Positions 1 to 11,660 of a DNA stretch of 64,000 bases are shown here, piece by piece. How positions within the stretch are numbered: the stretch's first letter is position 1; every line of letters begins with the position of its first letter. The notes under the pieces were generated by a model. It made no database searches, was not told the DNA's origin, and was given only the letters and a program-made list of their open reading frames with translations. Origin of the DNA: Pinus tabuliformis (taxonomy: Eukaryota > Streptophyta > Pinopsida > Pinales > Pinaceae); the NCBI GenBank assembly GCA_031772625.1, contig CM062816.1, positions 1,673,113,078-1,673,177,077 of the forward strand. The letters run 5' to 3'. Position numbers and translations under genes: made by a program.

Positions 1-1257
1 GCTTCTTTCATTCACAGAAAAAGCGTGTATACGCACCTGAACTTCACTGAACCTGCGTACAGATCTATAAAGAATAATTTATTATTTTAAACATTCAGAC
101 ATTAGTTAACCCAGATTTATAGATCAAGAGTGCGCCACATATAACGGATCGAAATCATACAGAGATACCATTGTTCAAGCCTTGAGATTTTGATCCATCA
201 ATAGTCCTTATCCTTCTCGCGCTCAGGTTCCTCCTTCATTCAGATCTAGATCTGCACCATAACCCAATCACCAGTATTCCAGATCTAGAACAATATCAAA
301 TATTCAATAAATCAGATGATCCTTTGCCACATGATCTCCTTCCTCTTTTATAGTTTTAGCCCTTCCACAATACCACAGTCCAAAACCATAATAAACCAAT
401 ACCAAGGGCCCAAAACCTGGGGTCAATCACTTCTGACGAGATACCATGGTCCAAAACCATAGGTTCAAATTCCAAGGACTAACAACCACGGACCAAAAAT
501 AAGTTTCCCACCATGTACGCGCTTTTCTGTGCATAAGAGTGCGTGTATACGCATACGCGACTTTTTAACATATAACCCACGTGTATACGCGTCTTCGGCA
601 AGCTGAGCCTGCGTATACAAGATTTCCTTCATTCTGAGCGCCTGAACTGAGATCTGTCACCAAAGTGAGTTGCCATCAAGGACAACACCTGTACCATAGC
701 GCCATACTGGTGCAAAAATGCCAACAATACATAGATGGAGACACATTTTAAACCATCGATTTTATGTTCAACCTAAGACTTGTCTCGTATCACATAACTC
801 CTCCTTGTACGAGGATCATGACTTTACAACACTACACCTATGCTACCACTGAAGCTGAAATGCATATAGGAATTCTCTTCAATACTTGACTTCTTACAAG
901 CCTGAATTCAAAACATTATGTATCAAAGAGTTCACATGACTCCACAATAATACCTTAGAACCACAGTATCTCAAATACCACAGTGATAGCTTAGATACCT
1001 CATATAACTTTGATGTCATTCAGATGCCACATAGGCTCGTAGGATCCTTCTCTCCAAAATTTGGATTAGATTGTAGAGATAAAGTGCCTCTTGCATATCC
1101 ACGCACATTAGTTAACATAGATCAGATGATAGAGATCACACATGATATCTTCAAAATTCAGACATGCTTCAAAATTTCTTGCAATTACCTGAATAACAAC
1201 AAATGCTCACCTTGGAGATTTCAGATGCCATAACATAGAGAGAGCTTGGATAGCCTT
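1..1257. other. Gene-free stretch with reiterated GTATACGC motifs
   Basis: I see no credible gene. The first 620 bases repeat a short palindromic core: GCGTGTATACGC at 23-34 and 541-552, GTGTATACGC near 581-590 and GCGTATAC near 611-618. The remainder is A/T- and CA-rich with short open frames that resemble nothing I recognise. Its right edge is where homology with the second copy of R1 begins. Confidence 0.5.
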
Positions 1258-1709
1258 ACCTGTAATGTTTCTTTTTATGGTGTTCCTTATGATATGGTTA
1301 GGATGGACTTTTAGAGTTGGGGACAGATAGGTCACAGGTGCAGGTTGGTGTCATCAGCAAGCCCAGGGGTTTTTGGAGGGGCTCTGAGGAGTTTCTATGA
1401 GGTACGATGGCATTGGTTTGGTATATTCCATCATCCACACAATTTTCCTTTCGTTCCAGGCATTGTGACAGCTTTAGAAAAGAAAAAGTTATTATTGGGC
1501 TGGACTTAATTAATTACTTTTAAGGTGGCATTTCAGGAGGAATACTTGACAGAACACCTTAGTGTAATAGCTCGTTGGAACCGGAATGATATGATCCTAC
1601 ATGATGGGATGATTAGGTATGAGTTTCAGTGACCTGAGGATACATGGTGGCCAATTTACCCTTTTCTCGCATTAAAAAAAAATATTTTAAATAAAATAAG
1701 AGGGAAAAG
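1258..1709 (+). repeat. R1 element, 3' internal end (copy 1)
   Basis: This stretch is a direct copy of about 15605-16064, sharing for example the text around TATGATATGGTTAGGATGG. It ends in a polypurine tract (AAGAGGGAAAAG, about 1698-1709) directly before a TG that starts an LTR. The sequence is broken by stops and gives no recognisable protein. Homology stops abruptly near 1258, so the copy is truncated on the left. Confidence 0.65.
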
Positions 1710-2240
1710 TGTCCATGATTAAAATAATAATAAAATAGGAGCTTCTAGAGGGGTCAACCAGATCTATAAAAGAGGAGGAGGAGGCCGTTGGAGGACATCT
1801 TGGATTTGTATTTTCTTCTTGTGGAGATGTTTGAGAACCTAGTTCTCTAGTTTAGCAGTAGCCACAGGACGGAAACCCTCGAGTGATTTAGAGAGATTGG
1901 GCAAGCACCCATCTCCCCTTGGTGAATTCATCCAGAATTCACAGGAGACCTTAGCAGTGACAGTTCACAGTTCGGTTTTGGTGAAGGGCCAAGGAAACAT
2001 TGGAGCATATTCTTGAGGCCAGTTCTATCTCAGCTATATTAGTTGTTTTGACATGTAAAACCCTAGTTTATATATTATAAATAAAGATGACATTTCCTTC
2101 TGCTCATTATCGTTATTTGCGTGTTCTATGTTGTTAAATTTTACATGGCAATCATCTGTTTATGAATGAAAATTTTATCTAACGTATTTCAAAGTCGGAA
2201 TTTCAAGAAAACCCCAAATTGTTCCATTTGGGACATTGCA
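1710..2240 (+). repeat. R1 element LTR (copy 1)
   Basis: About 531 bp, starting TGTCCATGATTAAAATAA after a purine tract and ending TTGGGACATTGCA directly before a primer-binding site. A TATA box (TATAAAAG, 1765-1772) and an AATAAA signal (about 2079-2084) are placed as in an LTR U3-R region. The partner copy is at 16065-16586. The LTR has internal-type sequence on its left and a primer site on its right, so it may be the shared LTR of a tandem pair, or the 5' LTR of a large R1 element interrupted by A1 and A3. Confidence 0.7.
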
Positions 2241-2241
2241 G

Positions 2242-2253
2242 TGGTATTAGAGC
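2242..2253 (+). promoter_or_regulatory. Primer-binding site of R1 (tRNA-iMet type)
   Basis: TGGTATTAGAGC lies one base after the LTR end. Plant LTR elements primed by initiator methionine tRNA carry TGGTATCAGAGC; this copy differs by one C-to-T change. Confidence 0.75.
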
Positions 2254-4384
2254 TAGTGTCCCTGCCAACCTGAGGGTTTTAGTTGCAAATTGTTGAAGGT
2301 CTATTTTGAAGGTCCTTGAATCATCATTTTGTTGTAGGAAAATTTGTCCGAAGTGTAAGCAATTCTACAAAAAACTCTCTTGCAAAATATTAGACAAACT
2401 TTCTTGGGTTTTGTCGCCCACTTAATCATCACTCGATAATCATATTAGCCAAGAAACTTGGAAGTGCGATTAATTTCATTTTATTTAGAAGGGCAGAGAA
2501 TTTTAAAAGCCAATATATATATGCGGCTTCATCGTGTTGGGTTGTGTTATATTCTTTCCATGTCTACCCCACGCGTGGGGTGGTCACAAGGGGGTATGCA
2601 GGGGGGCTTCCTCCCCCCTGCACGGGGTCCGAGGCAGTGCCCCAGGAAAGTTTTTTTGGACCCTATATTAGGTGGGTAGACCTACCTATGGTTTTGTGCA
2701 TGGATTTCACACATGGTTTTGGACATGATAATTTTTTGTCCATGGTATTTTGTAGATCCGGTCAAGGGAACTACGATTATGTTCTAATATGTTAAAATAA
2801 TATAAGTACTCCTGCATGAGGAGTTGGCTAAATTTAGAGAGTCAGCTAACTGCGTGATTGAGTGTTTAAGTGTTGAGTTAAGTCGAGTTAACTGATAGAC
2901 GACTTTTAGTGTGTGATTGCATGTCAAGATATTTTAGGTAAGTAGCTAGTTGGAAAAGGATAAATTCCCTTCATCGGGTTCATTGTAAGCATCATGTTTT
3001 GTGTGATCAATAGAAGAGCCGCAACTCGTGTTTAATGTGTGAATTATTTATGATTTATTTCCTCCATCTTTCCAACATAATCTAGGTATAATGGATTGGG
3101 GTTTATGGATGCTTTGACATGTATATATATGTATTGTAACATTGAAAGGAACATAATGAAAAATCAATCTGGTAGTCCCTATTTTGGGATCCAAGGGAAA
3201 ATCTTTGTGTATAACTGTTTTATGTTTTATGCTCTCACCATTGTTTATTTTTTGTTTTTAGAATTCATATGCAGGTAATTTCTGTACAGGGTTAAAACCT
3301 ACACATCAAAACATTAGTGGGGGCTAAAACTTTATGAGAATTGGACTATTATTTGGGCCAACGTTTGATTATATGGCCAAAATTTATTAAGGACGTGATT
3401 TTGTTTCAAAAAGCCGATTTTGATGGAATTTGAAAGCCGTCGAAGAATTGCAGGGGGATGAAAGATAATTTCGCAGTGCTGGTTCATTGTCTCTGCGTCG
3501 ATCTCCAACGCTGAATGCATCACCAAGACAGCATGGGGTTGTCTGTTACCAAAAGGGTCGAATTATTTTATTAGAGCCGGAAGCAAACGAGTAAACAAAG
3601 AGGTGACAACAGACAAGGAGGCCACAAACCAGCGAATGTAGCGTGACTTGCATGGCTTAAAGGACTAAATCAGGACAAACCACGTGAATTGCCCAATTTT
3701 CACGCTCAGTCGCATTCCTCATCAAAAGAGAAGACAAGCGTTTCTGCGCAATGGAACCATGATCACCTCTTGGAGCTGGACGCATTTGCTTGGTTCAAAT
3801 TATTTCTACAAAGGGGGCCAAATTCATCACCTGTTCAATTGGACGAGGTCCGTCACTGCTGGAGACGAGTCGAAGGGTGTGTCACCATTGCAGTATAGTC
3901 GGAAGTTGAAATCCCTTTCTCAAGGAGAACAACTTGCTTCTGCTCAAGGATTGAGTTAGCATTCTTTCACAGGTCGAGTTTCATTCTTTATGCTTAGGCC
4001 AAGCTTCTCTGAATTTCTGGGCGAGATTCTGACTGTAAAAGAGTAACATTTATTTTGTAAGGAGTTGGAGTGGACATGTTATGCTAGGAGGCCGAATTGA
4101 AGAGTTTATCAAGTTCAGAAATTGTGATATCTTTTTGCGGGACGTGTTTTCACATTTCTGTGTTGAAATTGCTATTGGAGGACATATTTTACCCTAGCAT
4201 TAGGACCACATCAATCCCTCTTCAAGGGGCAGTTTCCTTCGATTTAGTTGCTGGCCTGAGCGTGTTGATTGAGGAAGCTTACAGGCTATCTCAGGCAAGT
4301 CGCATTTATAGCTAGAGGGACGTGTGGCATATTTCCTTACTCTTAGTCAGTTGGCACTAATACAGGCTCATCACAGTGGAGTTC
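2254..4384. other. Probable R1 leader or older intergenic DNA, no gene
   Basis: No recognisable protein. The text after the primer site may be the R1 leader. A GC-rich patch at 2560-2660 contains the perfect palindrome CCCCACGCGTGGGG and a second inverted repeat (TGCAGGGGGG...CCCCCCTGCA). Open frames at 3684-3959 and 4097-4315 have no family I can name. The stretch ends at the A1 target duplication. Confidence 0.4.
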
Positions 4385-4389
4385 CATTC

Positions 4390-6294
4390 TGTTGATTTTG
4401 GGTAGCATCAAATGTGCTTTAGCCACGAAAATTGGTGTAGAGGCTAAGGCACATGAGATTTCCAATACCCAAAAATGGTTTGGGCAGATTCTAAACAGTT
4501 TGGGAGATATTAAAATAATTAATATTTTAATGGAGTCCCTAAGTCTAAACTTAGGGAAAATAAAATATTAATGTGAATTAGTATAAAACTGTGTTAGAAT
4601 GGTCCAAAAGTCATGGATCAAGCCAGATCTAATCTTAGCCGTTGATTAGGGACTTAATCTCGGCTGTTGATATGTTAATGAGAAAAGTATACAAGGAGGC
4701 TTGAGGGTCACTTGGAGAACACACCAAGAGATCAAGATTTCGACTTTCTGGGGCTAGGTTTGCTGAGAAAGTTGAGAGAGTGATCAGAGTTGCAGCTAAG
4801 GGGCAGTGAATACAGAAGCAGAGATAGCACTGGGAGGATCAGCATAGTAGTTGAAGAGAGGGACGCAGAAGTAGCCAAGGGTTCATGCAGAGCCAGCTAG
4901 GGCTCACGCAGAGCCAGCGAAGAGCTGCGCAGTGCCTCAGAGGGCTAGCTCGGTGACGCAAAGGGCCAGAGGACTGACGCAGGCCAAGCCAGAGTGACGC
5001 TGGGCTAACGCTGGGCTAGAGAGAGGCTGACGCTGGGGTTTCGTGGGGCAAATTGGAGTTGTAGCGCTGCTGGAATGTTTATCCGAGGTTTCAATCGGAA
5101 TATATGCTTCTGAGTAGAGAGGTACTATTGCCGAGATTTTTCTCTGTTGCGTGAGTCGGATTTGGCACCCAGATTGTATTTTGAAACTGCTTAATAAATT
5201 AAACCCTCAGATAGTTGCACTGGTTTTCCCGCATCGGGTTTTTCCAGGGACATTAGTCCAAAACTATGTTGCAGGAAATGTGGTATAGAGGTCCGTTTCC
5301 GTACGGAAATGGGTACGAAGCACGGAAACGCGTTTGGAACGGCCGTGAAACACGTTTCCGGTCGTACTACCACGTTTCCCGAAACGGAAACGTGGCCAGT
5401 ATGGCCGGAAATGCGTTTCAAGGCCGTACGACCCACGTTTCCTCATTAACTTGTGTTTTTTTTTTTTTTTTAAATAAATTTGTCTTTTAATTTACTATTA
5501 GGGTATGTTAGTGACTTCTTGTTACTTCTAGATGCGTGTCTAAAGTTATAAAAGTGAATTTTTGATTTTTGCCCTAGTGTTGATATGCAGTTCATGGTAA
5601 TGTTAAATTCTTAAAGTAAAAGTGATATTCTCCTTTATTTTTCATTTTCATCCTTTTACTTAAATTCTTAACATTACCATGAAATGACTCAGGATGTTTG
5701 AGAGTGGTTTCGCCCTCATTGGATTTCATATGGAGAAAGTAGAATTTTAGATCTCACTCAAAATCCAACAAACTTATTTGTTTTTCAGGATTTCAGGATT
5801 GGGGGGATTGCAATGTTTCCATTTGATTTTATCATGTACTAGGGTATGGAACTTGTATTTAATCAAGAGAACCAAGCCCTTTATGCAGGGGAAACTCCCA
5901 ATAATCAAGATCATGTAGGGTACTAGGGTATGAAATGTGTATTTAATCAGGAGCACTAAGGTCGTTCGACTATGTAGGAGGAGACTCCCAATATAACAGT
6001 GGTCCTTCTAAAGAATGGGATGTGGATGCAGAAAATCATGATTTGGATCTCTCTCTTGCAGCCTTATAGTCTTTATTGTACTTGCAGCCTCATATATTAA
6101 TATAAATAAAGGCTGATTTTGAGATTTGGATATATAATAAAGGTTGCTTTTGGATATTCCGATATTTTTATTTTCATTATGTGACCATTCGTAATTAAAT
6201 GTGATGTAAATTAAATCTTAATGTTTAAGTGTAATAAATTATAATGTATCATTTATGCTTTATGATTGCACATATATATATATTTAAATATTTT

Positions 6295-6334
<40 letters not shown>

Positions 6335-6613
6335 GCGTTTCCCGTTTCCAAAATTTGGGGAGGTCGCGTTTTGTATCGCTTCCCGTTTCGGAAACTCGTA
6401 CCCGTTTCCCCGTTTCGTGCAACTTAGGTCCAAAACCAACGGTGTCACTTGTGTGCTTGTTTCCTTCAGTTGATGATCTGTAATGTGTTAGGCATGTACT
6501 TGTATTTATTTCCAGTATTTACATGGTAAATAACTTGTTAATTAACAGAACAAGTAGGTAGGAATAAATAAGACAGTACATGAAGGGTTTCTAACGGGTT
6601 AGAAATTCCAACA
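4390..6613 (+). repeat. A1 5' LTR, interrupted by a hAT-like insertion
   Basis: Begins TGTTGATTTTGGG and ends AATTCCAACA directly before the primer site. Removing the 1.16-kb insertion at 5264-6427 and one 8-bp duplication leaves about 1.05 kb, matching the 1042-bp 3' LTR. A TATA-like AAGTATACAAGG lies near 4685. Related LTRs occur at 8592-9633 and 35930-43695 (interrupted) in this orientation, and at about 12310-14631, 18169-19177 and 21087-22218 in reverse. Confidence 0.88.
5264..6427. mobile_element. hAT1: non-autonomous hAT-like DNA transposon
   Basis: An insertion absent from the sister LTR, flanked by the 8-bp duplication GTCCAAAA (5256-5263 and 6428-6435). The ends are imperfect inverted repeats (CTATGTTGCAGG and, read inward, CTAAGTTGCACG). 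Both ends are packed with GTTTCC/GGAAAC motifs in both orientations, as in subterminal transposase-binding regions of hAT elements. The interior has an inverted repeat (about 5591-5606 against 5667-5683), a duplicated block (about 5840-5910 and 5925-5995) and a TA microsatellite (about 6297-6332). No transposase is encoded. Its core matches the core of the element at 13145-14403 in reverse. Eight-bp duplications and terminal form favour hAT over Mutator-like. Confidence 0.72.
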
Positions 6614-6626
6614 TGGTATTAGAGCG
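6614..6626 (+). promoter_or_regulatory. A1 primer-binding site
   Basis: TGGTATTAGAGCG follows the LTR end without a gap. It matches the plant initiator tRNA-Met complement apart from one C-to-T change, the same change seen at R1. Confidence 0.8.
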
Positions 6627-7170
6627 TGGTTGCAGATCATAGGAGAACTGAGCAGAGCAGCAGCAGGAAAAAATAGTTGTCTTGAGCGACAAAAGCTGTT
6701 CCTATTTAAGTACTAGCAAGGAAGGGGTGACGCAGTGCCTGCGTCATCAAGATTGAGCCAGGAAGAGGCAGCGCAGAGGCTGAGGGAGGCAAAGACAGGG
6801 TCATGCTGAGCCACGCAAAGGCCAGGATTGCTGACGCATTTCACTGAGGAGGTTGATTTGCCGGTGCTAGGATTGCGCAGAGCCTAGGAGCTCTAACCTT
6901 TAGTTTGCTTGGGTTTAGGAGGCTGTGGGTAAGTTGCAGAGTGGAGCTGGTGGGGTACTGTAGTCAGAACAATACCTAACAGGGCAAGACCAAGGAGGAG
7001 GGAGTTGCTACCGAGGGTTTCTAGCCAAGAAATCCGGGTCAGTCGTGTAGTGACACTAAGGATCGGAGTGGGGTCATCTCGACATTCGCAGAAGGGTTTC
7101 CATGAGGGAAATCGAGGCTTAGAGGGAGTCACATCGAGAAATTCCAGGAGGGAAGTAAAGGAGCAGCGAG

Positions 7171-8031
7171 ATGGCAGTGAATGGGGTGAGAGACGAGGAC
7201 AGACTGGACGGAGCCTCAAACTTCGTAGCCTGGAAGGCCAGAATCCTATCCGTTCTAGACAGGAAACATGTCAAGCCCTTGAGGACGATAACTATCCCAA
7301 TTGAGCCAGTTGATAACGACAAGTACGAGGAGGCAATGGCGAGGGCCAAGATCATCATCCTTGACGAGGTCAAGGAACATGTAGTACAACATATTGCCGA
7401 AAAGGAAACGACAAATGAAATGTGGGAGGCCCTAAAGAAATTGTACCAGCATACTTCTATGCAGAGAAGGATGTTGCTAGAAAATCAGTTGCGATCATAC
7501 CAGATGTAGAAGGGAGAACAAATCGACCCCTTCCTCAGTCGATTGAAGGAGATCCGGGATCAGCTAACTTCCATAGGGGACATGCTGGATCAAGAATTAA
7601 TGGTGAGAACAAACCTGAACGCAGTCTTAGAAGACTGGGAAGTGTTTGTCCAGAGCATACTGGGCAGGGCGACCCTTTCAGATTAGGAGGAAATGTGGGC
7701 TGCTCTTCACCAAGAAGAGATCAGAAGGCTGAACAAGGTGGGAAACAGCGACAAGGGGATCATAATCAAGGAGGAGGAGGTGGATGCTGCCCTAGCATCT
7801 GACGGAAAGCAGGAGAAACAGAAGAAGAAGGACCTCTCCAAGGTCAAATGCTTCCACTATGGGGAGCTGGGTCATTATGTGACCCAGTGTCCAAGGAAGA
7901 AGAATAAGGGAGAGGCCTCCGAGACCAAGGCTGTGCTAGCAAGGGCGGAGAAGGAAGTGGAGACAAATGATGACTGTGCCATGAGTGCACACACACCACT
8001 TGAGCGGAAGTGGGGAGACATCGAGCTGTAG
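7171..8031 (+). pseudogene. Copia-type gag of A1 (two premature stops)
   Basis: Gag forms the virus-like particle and binds the element RNA. The ATG at 7171 opens a frame that stays in register to 8031 but is broken by TAG at 7507-7509 and 7684-7686. The N-terminal part (about residues 1-115) has the copia gag pattern: start followed by LDGASNFVAWKARI and later MWEALKKLY. A basic region leads to a zinc knuckle at about 7849-7890 in which the second cysteine is tyrosine (CFHYGELGHYVTQC). The paralogue in A4 has glutamine at the first stop (MQKGE) and tryptophan at the second. No pol follows. The length, about 287 codons, is normal for a stand-alone copia gag. Confidence 0.8.
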
Positions 8032-8591
8032 TTAGATGGACTACAGGCGATGAGAGGCAGGATCCTCGAGGTACCCAACTTCTTGAATTATACCTTGCTA
8101 CGGGAGCCTCGAAGAGGAGTAGCAGTATTGCGGATGTCAGTGGAGACAGATGCGGATGGAGCAACAGAGGGAGCTACAGTGCAGGATTCCCAGGACAGCG
8201 TGAGGCAGCAGTATGAGAAGCACAGGAGTGTTGCAGCAGTGCAAGATGGCACAGAGAGGTGTGCAACGGTGTGAGATGCATGGAGTTGTTGCAGCAGCGC
8301 AGAGGTCAGAGAGGGAACACTTGTCAGTGACAGAGGGAGCTTCAACATTAGGAGTGTTTCTAGCTTGACGGAGATGTCAGAGTTGGGTCAATTACTTGCT
8401 TCTCAGTAACTGAGTTGCAGTGCAACATTTAGCAGTGGTAGTGCTATGGGCAGCACGATACAACATGATGAGAGGGGTTGCAGTGCAGATGATGGGCAAC
8501 AGGCCTAGCATCGCACAGGGATCGATGTCGGATGATCAGGGTGATACTCAGTGAGGAGTATTGCTAGAGTACAGTCCTTGCTAAGAGGGAG
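8032..8591 (+). other. A1 3' non-coding tract and polypurine tract
   Basis: A region rich in GCAGTGCA/TTGCAGCAG words, with short open frames and no trace of pol. It ends in TAAGAGGGAG (8582-8591), the priming site for plus-strand synthesis, directly before the 3' LTR. The corresponding tract of A4 is likewise rich in TGCTGC/CTGCAAC words. Confidence 0.6.
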
Positions 8592-9633
8592 TGTTGATTT
8601 GGGGTAACATCGGATGTGCTCTAGCCACGAAAATTGGTGTAGAGGCTAAGGCACATGAGATCTCCAATACCCAATTAAATAATTAATATTTTAATGGAGT
8701 CCCTAAGTCTAAACTTAGGGAAAATAAAATATATTAATGTGAATTAGTATAAAACTGTGTTAGAATGGTCCAAAAGTCATGGATCAAGCCAGATCTAATC
8801 TTAGCCATTGATTAAGGACTTAATCTCGGTCGTTGATTTGTCAACGAGAAAAGTATATAAGGAGGCTTGAGGGTCACTTGGAGAACACACCAAGAGATCA
8901 AGATTTCAACTTTCTGGGGCTGGGTTTGCTGAGAAAGTTGAGAGAGTGATCAGAGTTGCAGCTGAGGGGCAATGAATATAGAAGCAAAGGGGCAGAGATA
9001 GCACCGGGAGGATTAGCGCAGTAGCTGGAGAGAGGGACGCAGAAGTAGCCAAGGGTTCACGCAGAGCCAACGAAGCGCTGCGCAGTGCCTGAGAGGGCTA
9101 GCTCGGTGACACAGAGGGCCAGAGGACTGATGCAGTGCCTCCACAGGCTAATGTAGGCCAAGCCAGAGTGACGCTGGGCCAAAGAGAGGCTGACGCAGTC
9201 CCTAGAGGCTAACGCTAGGGTTTCGTGGGGCAGATTGGAGCTATGGAGCTGCCAGAGTGCTTATCTGGGGTTTTAGCCGGAATATTTGCTTTCGAGTAGA
9301 GGTACTACTGCTGAGATTTTTCTATGTTGGGTGAGCTAGATTTGGCACCTAGATTGTATTCTGAAACTACTTAATAAATCAAACCCTCAGATAGCGGCAT
9401 CAGTTTTTCCGCATTGGGTTTTTCCGGGGACATTAGTCCAAAAACAACGGTGTCACTTGTGTGCTTGTTTCTGTTTCCTTCAGTCGATGATCTGTAATGT
9501 GTTGAGCATGTACTTGTATTTATTGCCAGTGTTTACATGGTAAATAACTTGTTAATTAACAAAACAAGTAGGTAGGAATAAATCAGACAGTACATGAAGG
9601 GTTTCTAGCGGGTTAGACGTAGAAATTCCAACA
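8592..9633 (+). repeat. A1 3' LTR
   Basis: 1042 bp from TGTTGATTTGGGG to TTCCAACA, followed by the target duplication CATTC. A TATA box (TATATAA, about 8854-8860) lies in AAGTATATAAGGAGGC. It is uninterrupted, so it gives the pre-insertion state for hAT1 (GTCCAAAA occurs once here). It differs from the 5' LTR by scattered substitutions and small indels, so A1 is not recent. Confidence 0.88.
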
Positions 9634-9638
9634 CATTC

Positions 9639-11119
9639 CGGTGCTGACCACGAGTTGAGAGAAAGATGAGTTCATTCTTGTTCCTGTCAATGTCAACGCT
9701 GTTGTAGACTCATTTTTCGGACTGCGTGTTATCTATGAGACAACTAGTGCGTGGGTTTGCTGTAGATATAAGGGTCGTTTCAAGTATGAATCCTGTGTGT
9801 ATATTTCCTGGGCAACGTATTTCATAAACAAGCGTTTGTGTGTCATTTTGGTGGACCGATAATCTACACATATACCTATTATCATCGGCTTTCATCCATT
9901 TACCATCACTTTGGGAGCTGAGTTCCACTTCTTTGAAGTCGAGTTGGTGACCAGACTTATTGCAGATTGCTGAGGTTGTTTTGTCCATCCTTTAAAGGTC
10001 AAGCTACACTAGAACAGAGGTCAAAAAGTCCTTCCTCTTGTCGATCTAGTGGCCAGTTTTTCTAAGGAATCAAAGAATTGTTGATATTTGGGTTTGTGTG
10101 AACTGTTGGGGAGAAGTTGGACACACTTCCTCGACTTTTGTTAGGTGCTGAAGTTGTCATTCTTTGCTGGAGGCATTTACCGCATTAAAGTTTGATTTTG
10201 TACTCTCAGAATTTCGTGGCTATTGGACAACTCTTGGGTTTTCAAATCAAGTTCTGTATACATTCTTTTAAGCCCTCATACCAGTCTCAAATTTAAAGAT
10301 GTATTGATTATTTATGCACAGTGACTGTATAAGTTTTGAGTACGGTATAAATGAAATATTTGAAGTGTTTTCCAAGGGTTTATTTATTACTGTGTCTGTT
10401 ACACTATGCAAACAACCAGAAAGGGCACATACAACACTTTGTGAACCCACTGCCTGTCAAAATACCAAAATAAACCAGAATCTATAAACTCATAACTTTG
10501 TGGGTCCATATATCCTTGTATTGACATAGTTGGGGCTGAAGTTGAGTCATTGATGTTTGTCCTATGGTTGGGTATGTTAAGTGAAGGATTGATGAATTGA
10601 TGCATTGCAGAGATAGAGTTGAATATTGTTACGGTTTGGGGATTATTGAGCTTATTGGATGGTTGTGAATTTTTGATGAATAGTTGTTGGTAAGTGTTGA
10701 GAGAGTGTCATTAACTGCTGAGACCATATGTGTTTTGTCATAACAAGGGTAAGGTTGTTTGTATTGCTTACCATATTATTGGATAATGTTGATGTTTTGT
10801 ATGGTGGGGTTTGAACCAATATATTGTCAGTGAGGTGTCTTAATAGTTTATCAGTCATAACAGCTGATGTACTTAACTTCATTGGGCTAAACCTTGAAGG
10901 AATTCACCAAACTCCTAAATAAATTGAAAATATTGAGCAATGCAGAAGTTGGTTCCTTGGAACACCATGCACCCAAACAAAACAACAAAGCCCTTTCCAA
11001 GGGGATACTCAGTTTGCTACAGCAAGAGAAGCCACAAAAAGAGCATGAGTTGGGGCACAAAATCCTTGCACTTGGAACAAATTTGAAACGCATGAAGGTA
11101 AAATGGAAAGTCCTTTTCA
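9639..11119. other. Unassigned DNA between A1 and the PDS5 fragment
   Basis: It continues the sequence interrupted by A1. No protein is recognised. A minus-strand open frame at 9710-9988 (92 codons) and a plus-strand frame at 10894-11184 (lysine-rich) have no family I can name; the latter may contain the start of the PDS5-like segment near its end. If R1 spans 1710-16586, this is part of its interior. Confidence 0.35.
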
Positions 11120-11660
11120 AACTCGATGAATTGGATGCACTCCTTTCTGAAGTAAACCAGTTAGAAAGGAAAAAACTAATTTGAGCACTAAAACCTGCTA
11201 TTTTGCTCTCATACAGCCCAAGTTCTTGGAGGATCCTTGTGAAAGGGTTAGAGTTCCAGTTGCATCTTGTCTTAGTAACATCATGAGACTAACCACCCCT
11301 ATAGCTCCTTGCAATGATGATGTTATGAGAAGAGTTTTCATACTGATAGTAGACACTTTCCAGGATTTGGACAACAATGTAGGCTCTACTTTTGGGAAGA
11401 AGCTTGAGATTTTAGAAGTTATGGCTATGACTAGTACTTATGAAATCATGTTTGATCTAGAGTGTGATGGTTTGATCCTACAAATATTCCAATGCTTCTT
11501 CAACATTAGGAAACATCATCCTGACATAGTCATAGCACACATGCAGTCCATCTTGTCATCATGTATGAGAGGCTGTGATGCCATTTGTCAGGAGTTGCAG
11601 TTTTGATTGTTGTCTGTTTGGAGGAGAGAGCAGTTGGTCTCACCTGCTGCTTATGAGCTA
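11120..11660 (+). pseudogene. PDS5 (sister-chromatid cohesion factor) fragment
   Basis: PDS5 is a HEAT-repeat protein that regulates cohesin on chromosomes. This stretch resembles a plant PDS5 N-terminal HEAT block. Key stretches are VASCLSNIMRLTTPIAPCND, then LDLECDGL, then HPDIVIAHMQSIL, in the order and spacing of the family. There are stops at 11182-11184 and 11604-11606 with small frame changes. About 150 residues are covered from a protein usually over 800 residues long. No intron is evident across the fragment, which suggests an RNA-mediated copy, though one large exon cannot be excluded. It is followed without a gap by a zinc-knuckle-like retroelement segment. Confidence 0.7.

Larger units (their letters stand above)
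4390..9633 (+). mobile_element. A1: non-autonomous LTR retrotransposon with gag only (TR-GAG type)
   Basis: A structurally complete element: target duplication CATTC at 4385-4389 and 9634-9638, LTRs at 4390-6613 and 8592-9633, primer site at 6614, a degenerate copia-type gag at 7171-8031, and the purine tract TAAGAGGGAG at 8582-8591. No protease, integrase, reverse transcriptase or RNase H remains between gag and the 3' LTR; that part is a GCAGTGCA-rich non-coding tract. Known TR-GAG elements have this layout and depend on enzymes from autonomous relatives. The 5' LTR is interrupted by a hAT-like transposon that the 3' LTR lacks, so that insertion is later. Confidence 0.88.

Noticed and set aside
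3684-3959. 91-codon plus-strand open frame and an overlapping 69-codon frame
   Set aside because: No recognisable motif, overlapping alternatives in other frames, and no supporting signals; length is within chance for this base composition.
7005-8348. Several minus-strand and alternative-frame open frames over A1 gag
   Set aside because: Shadows of the gag frame and of its repetitive 3' tract.
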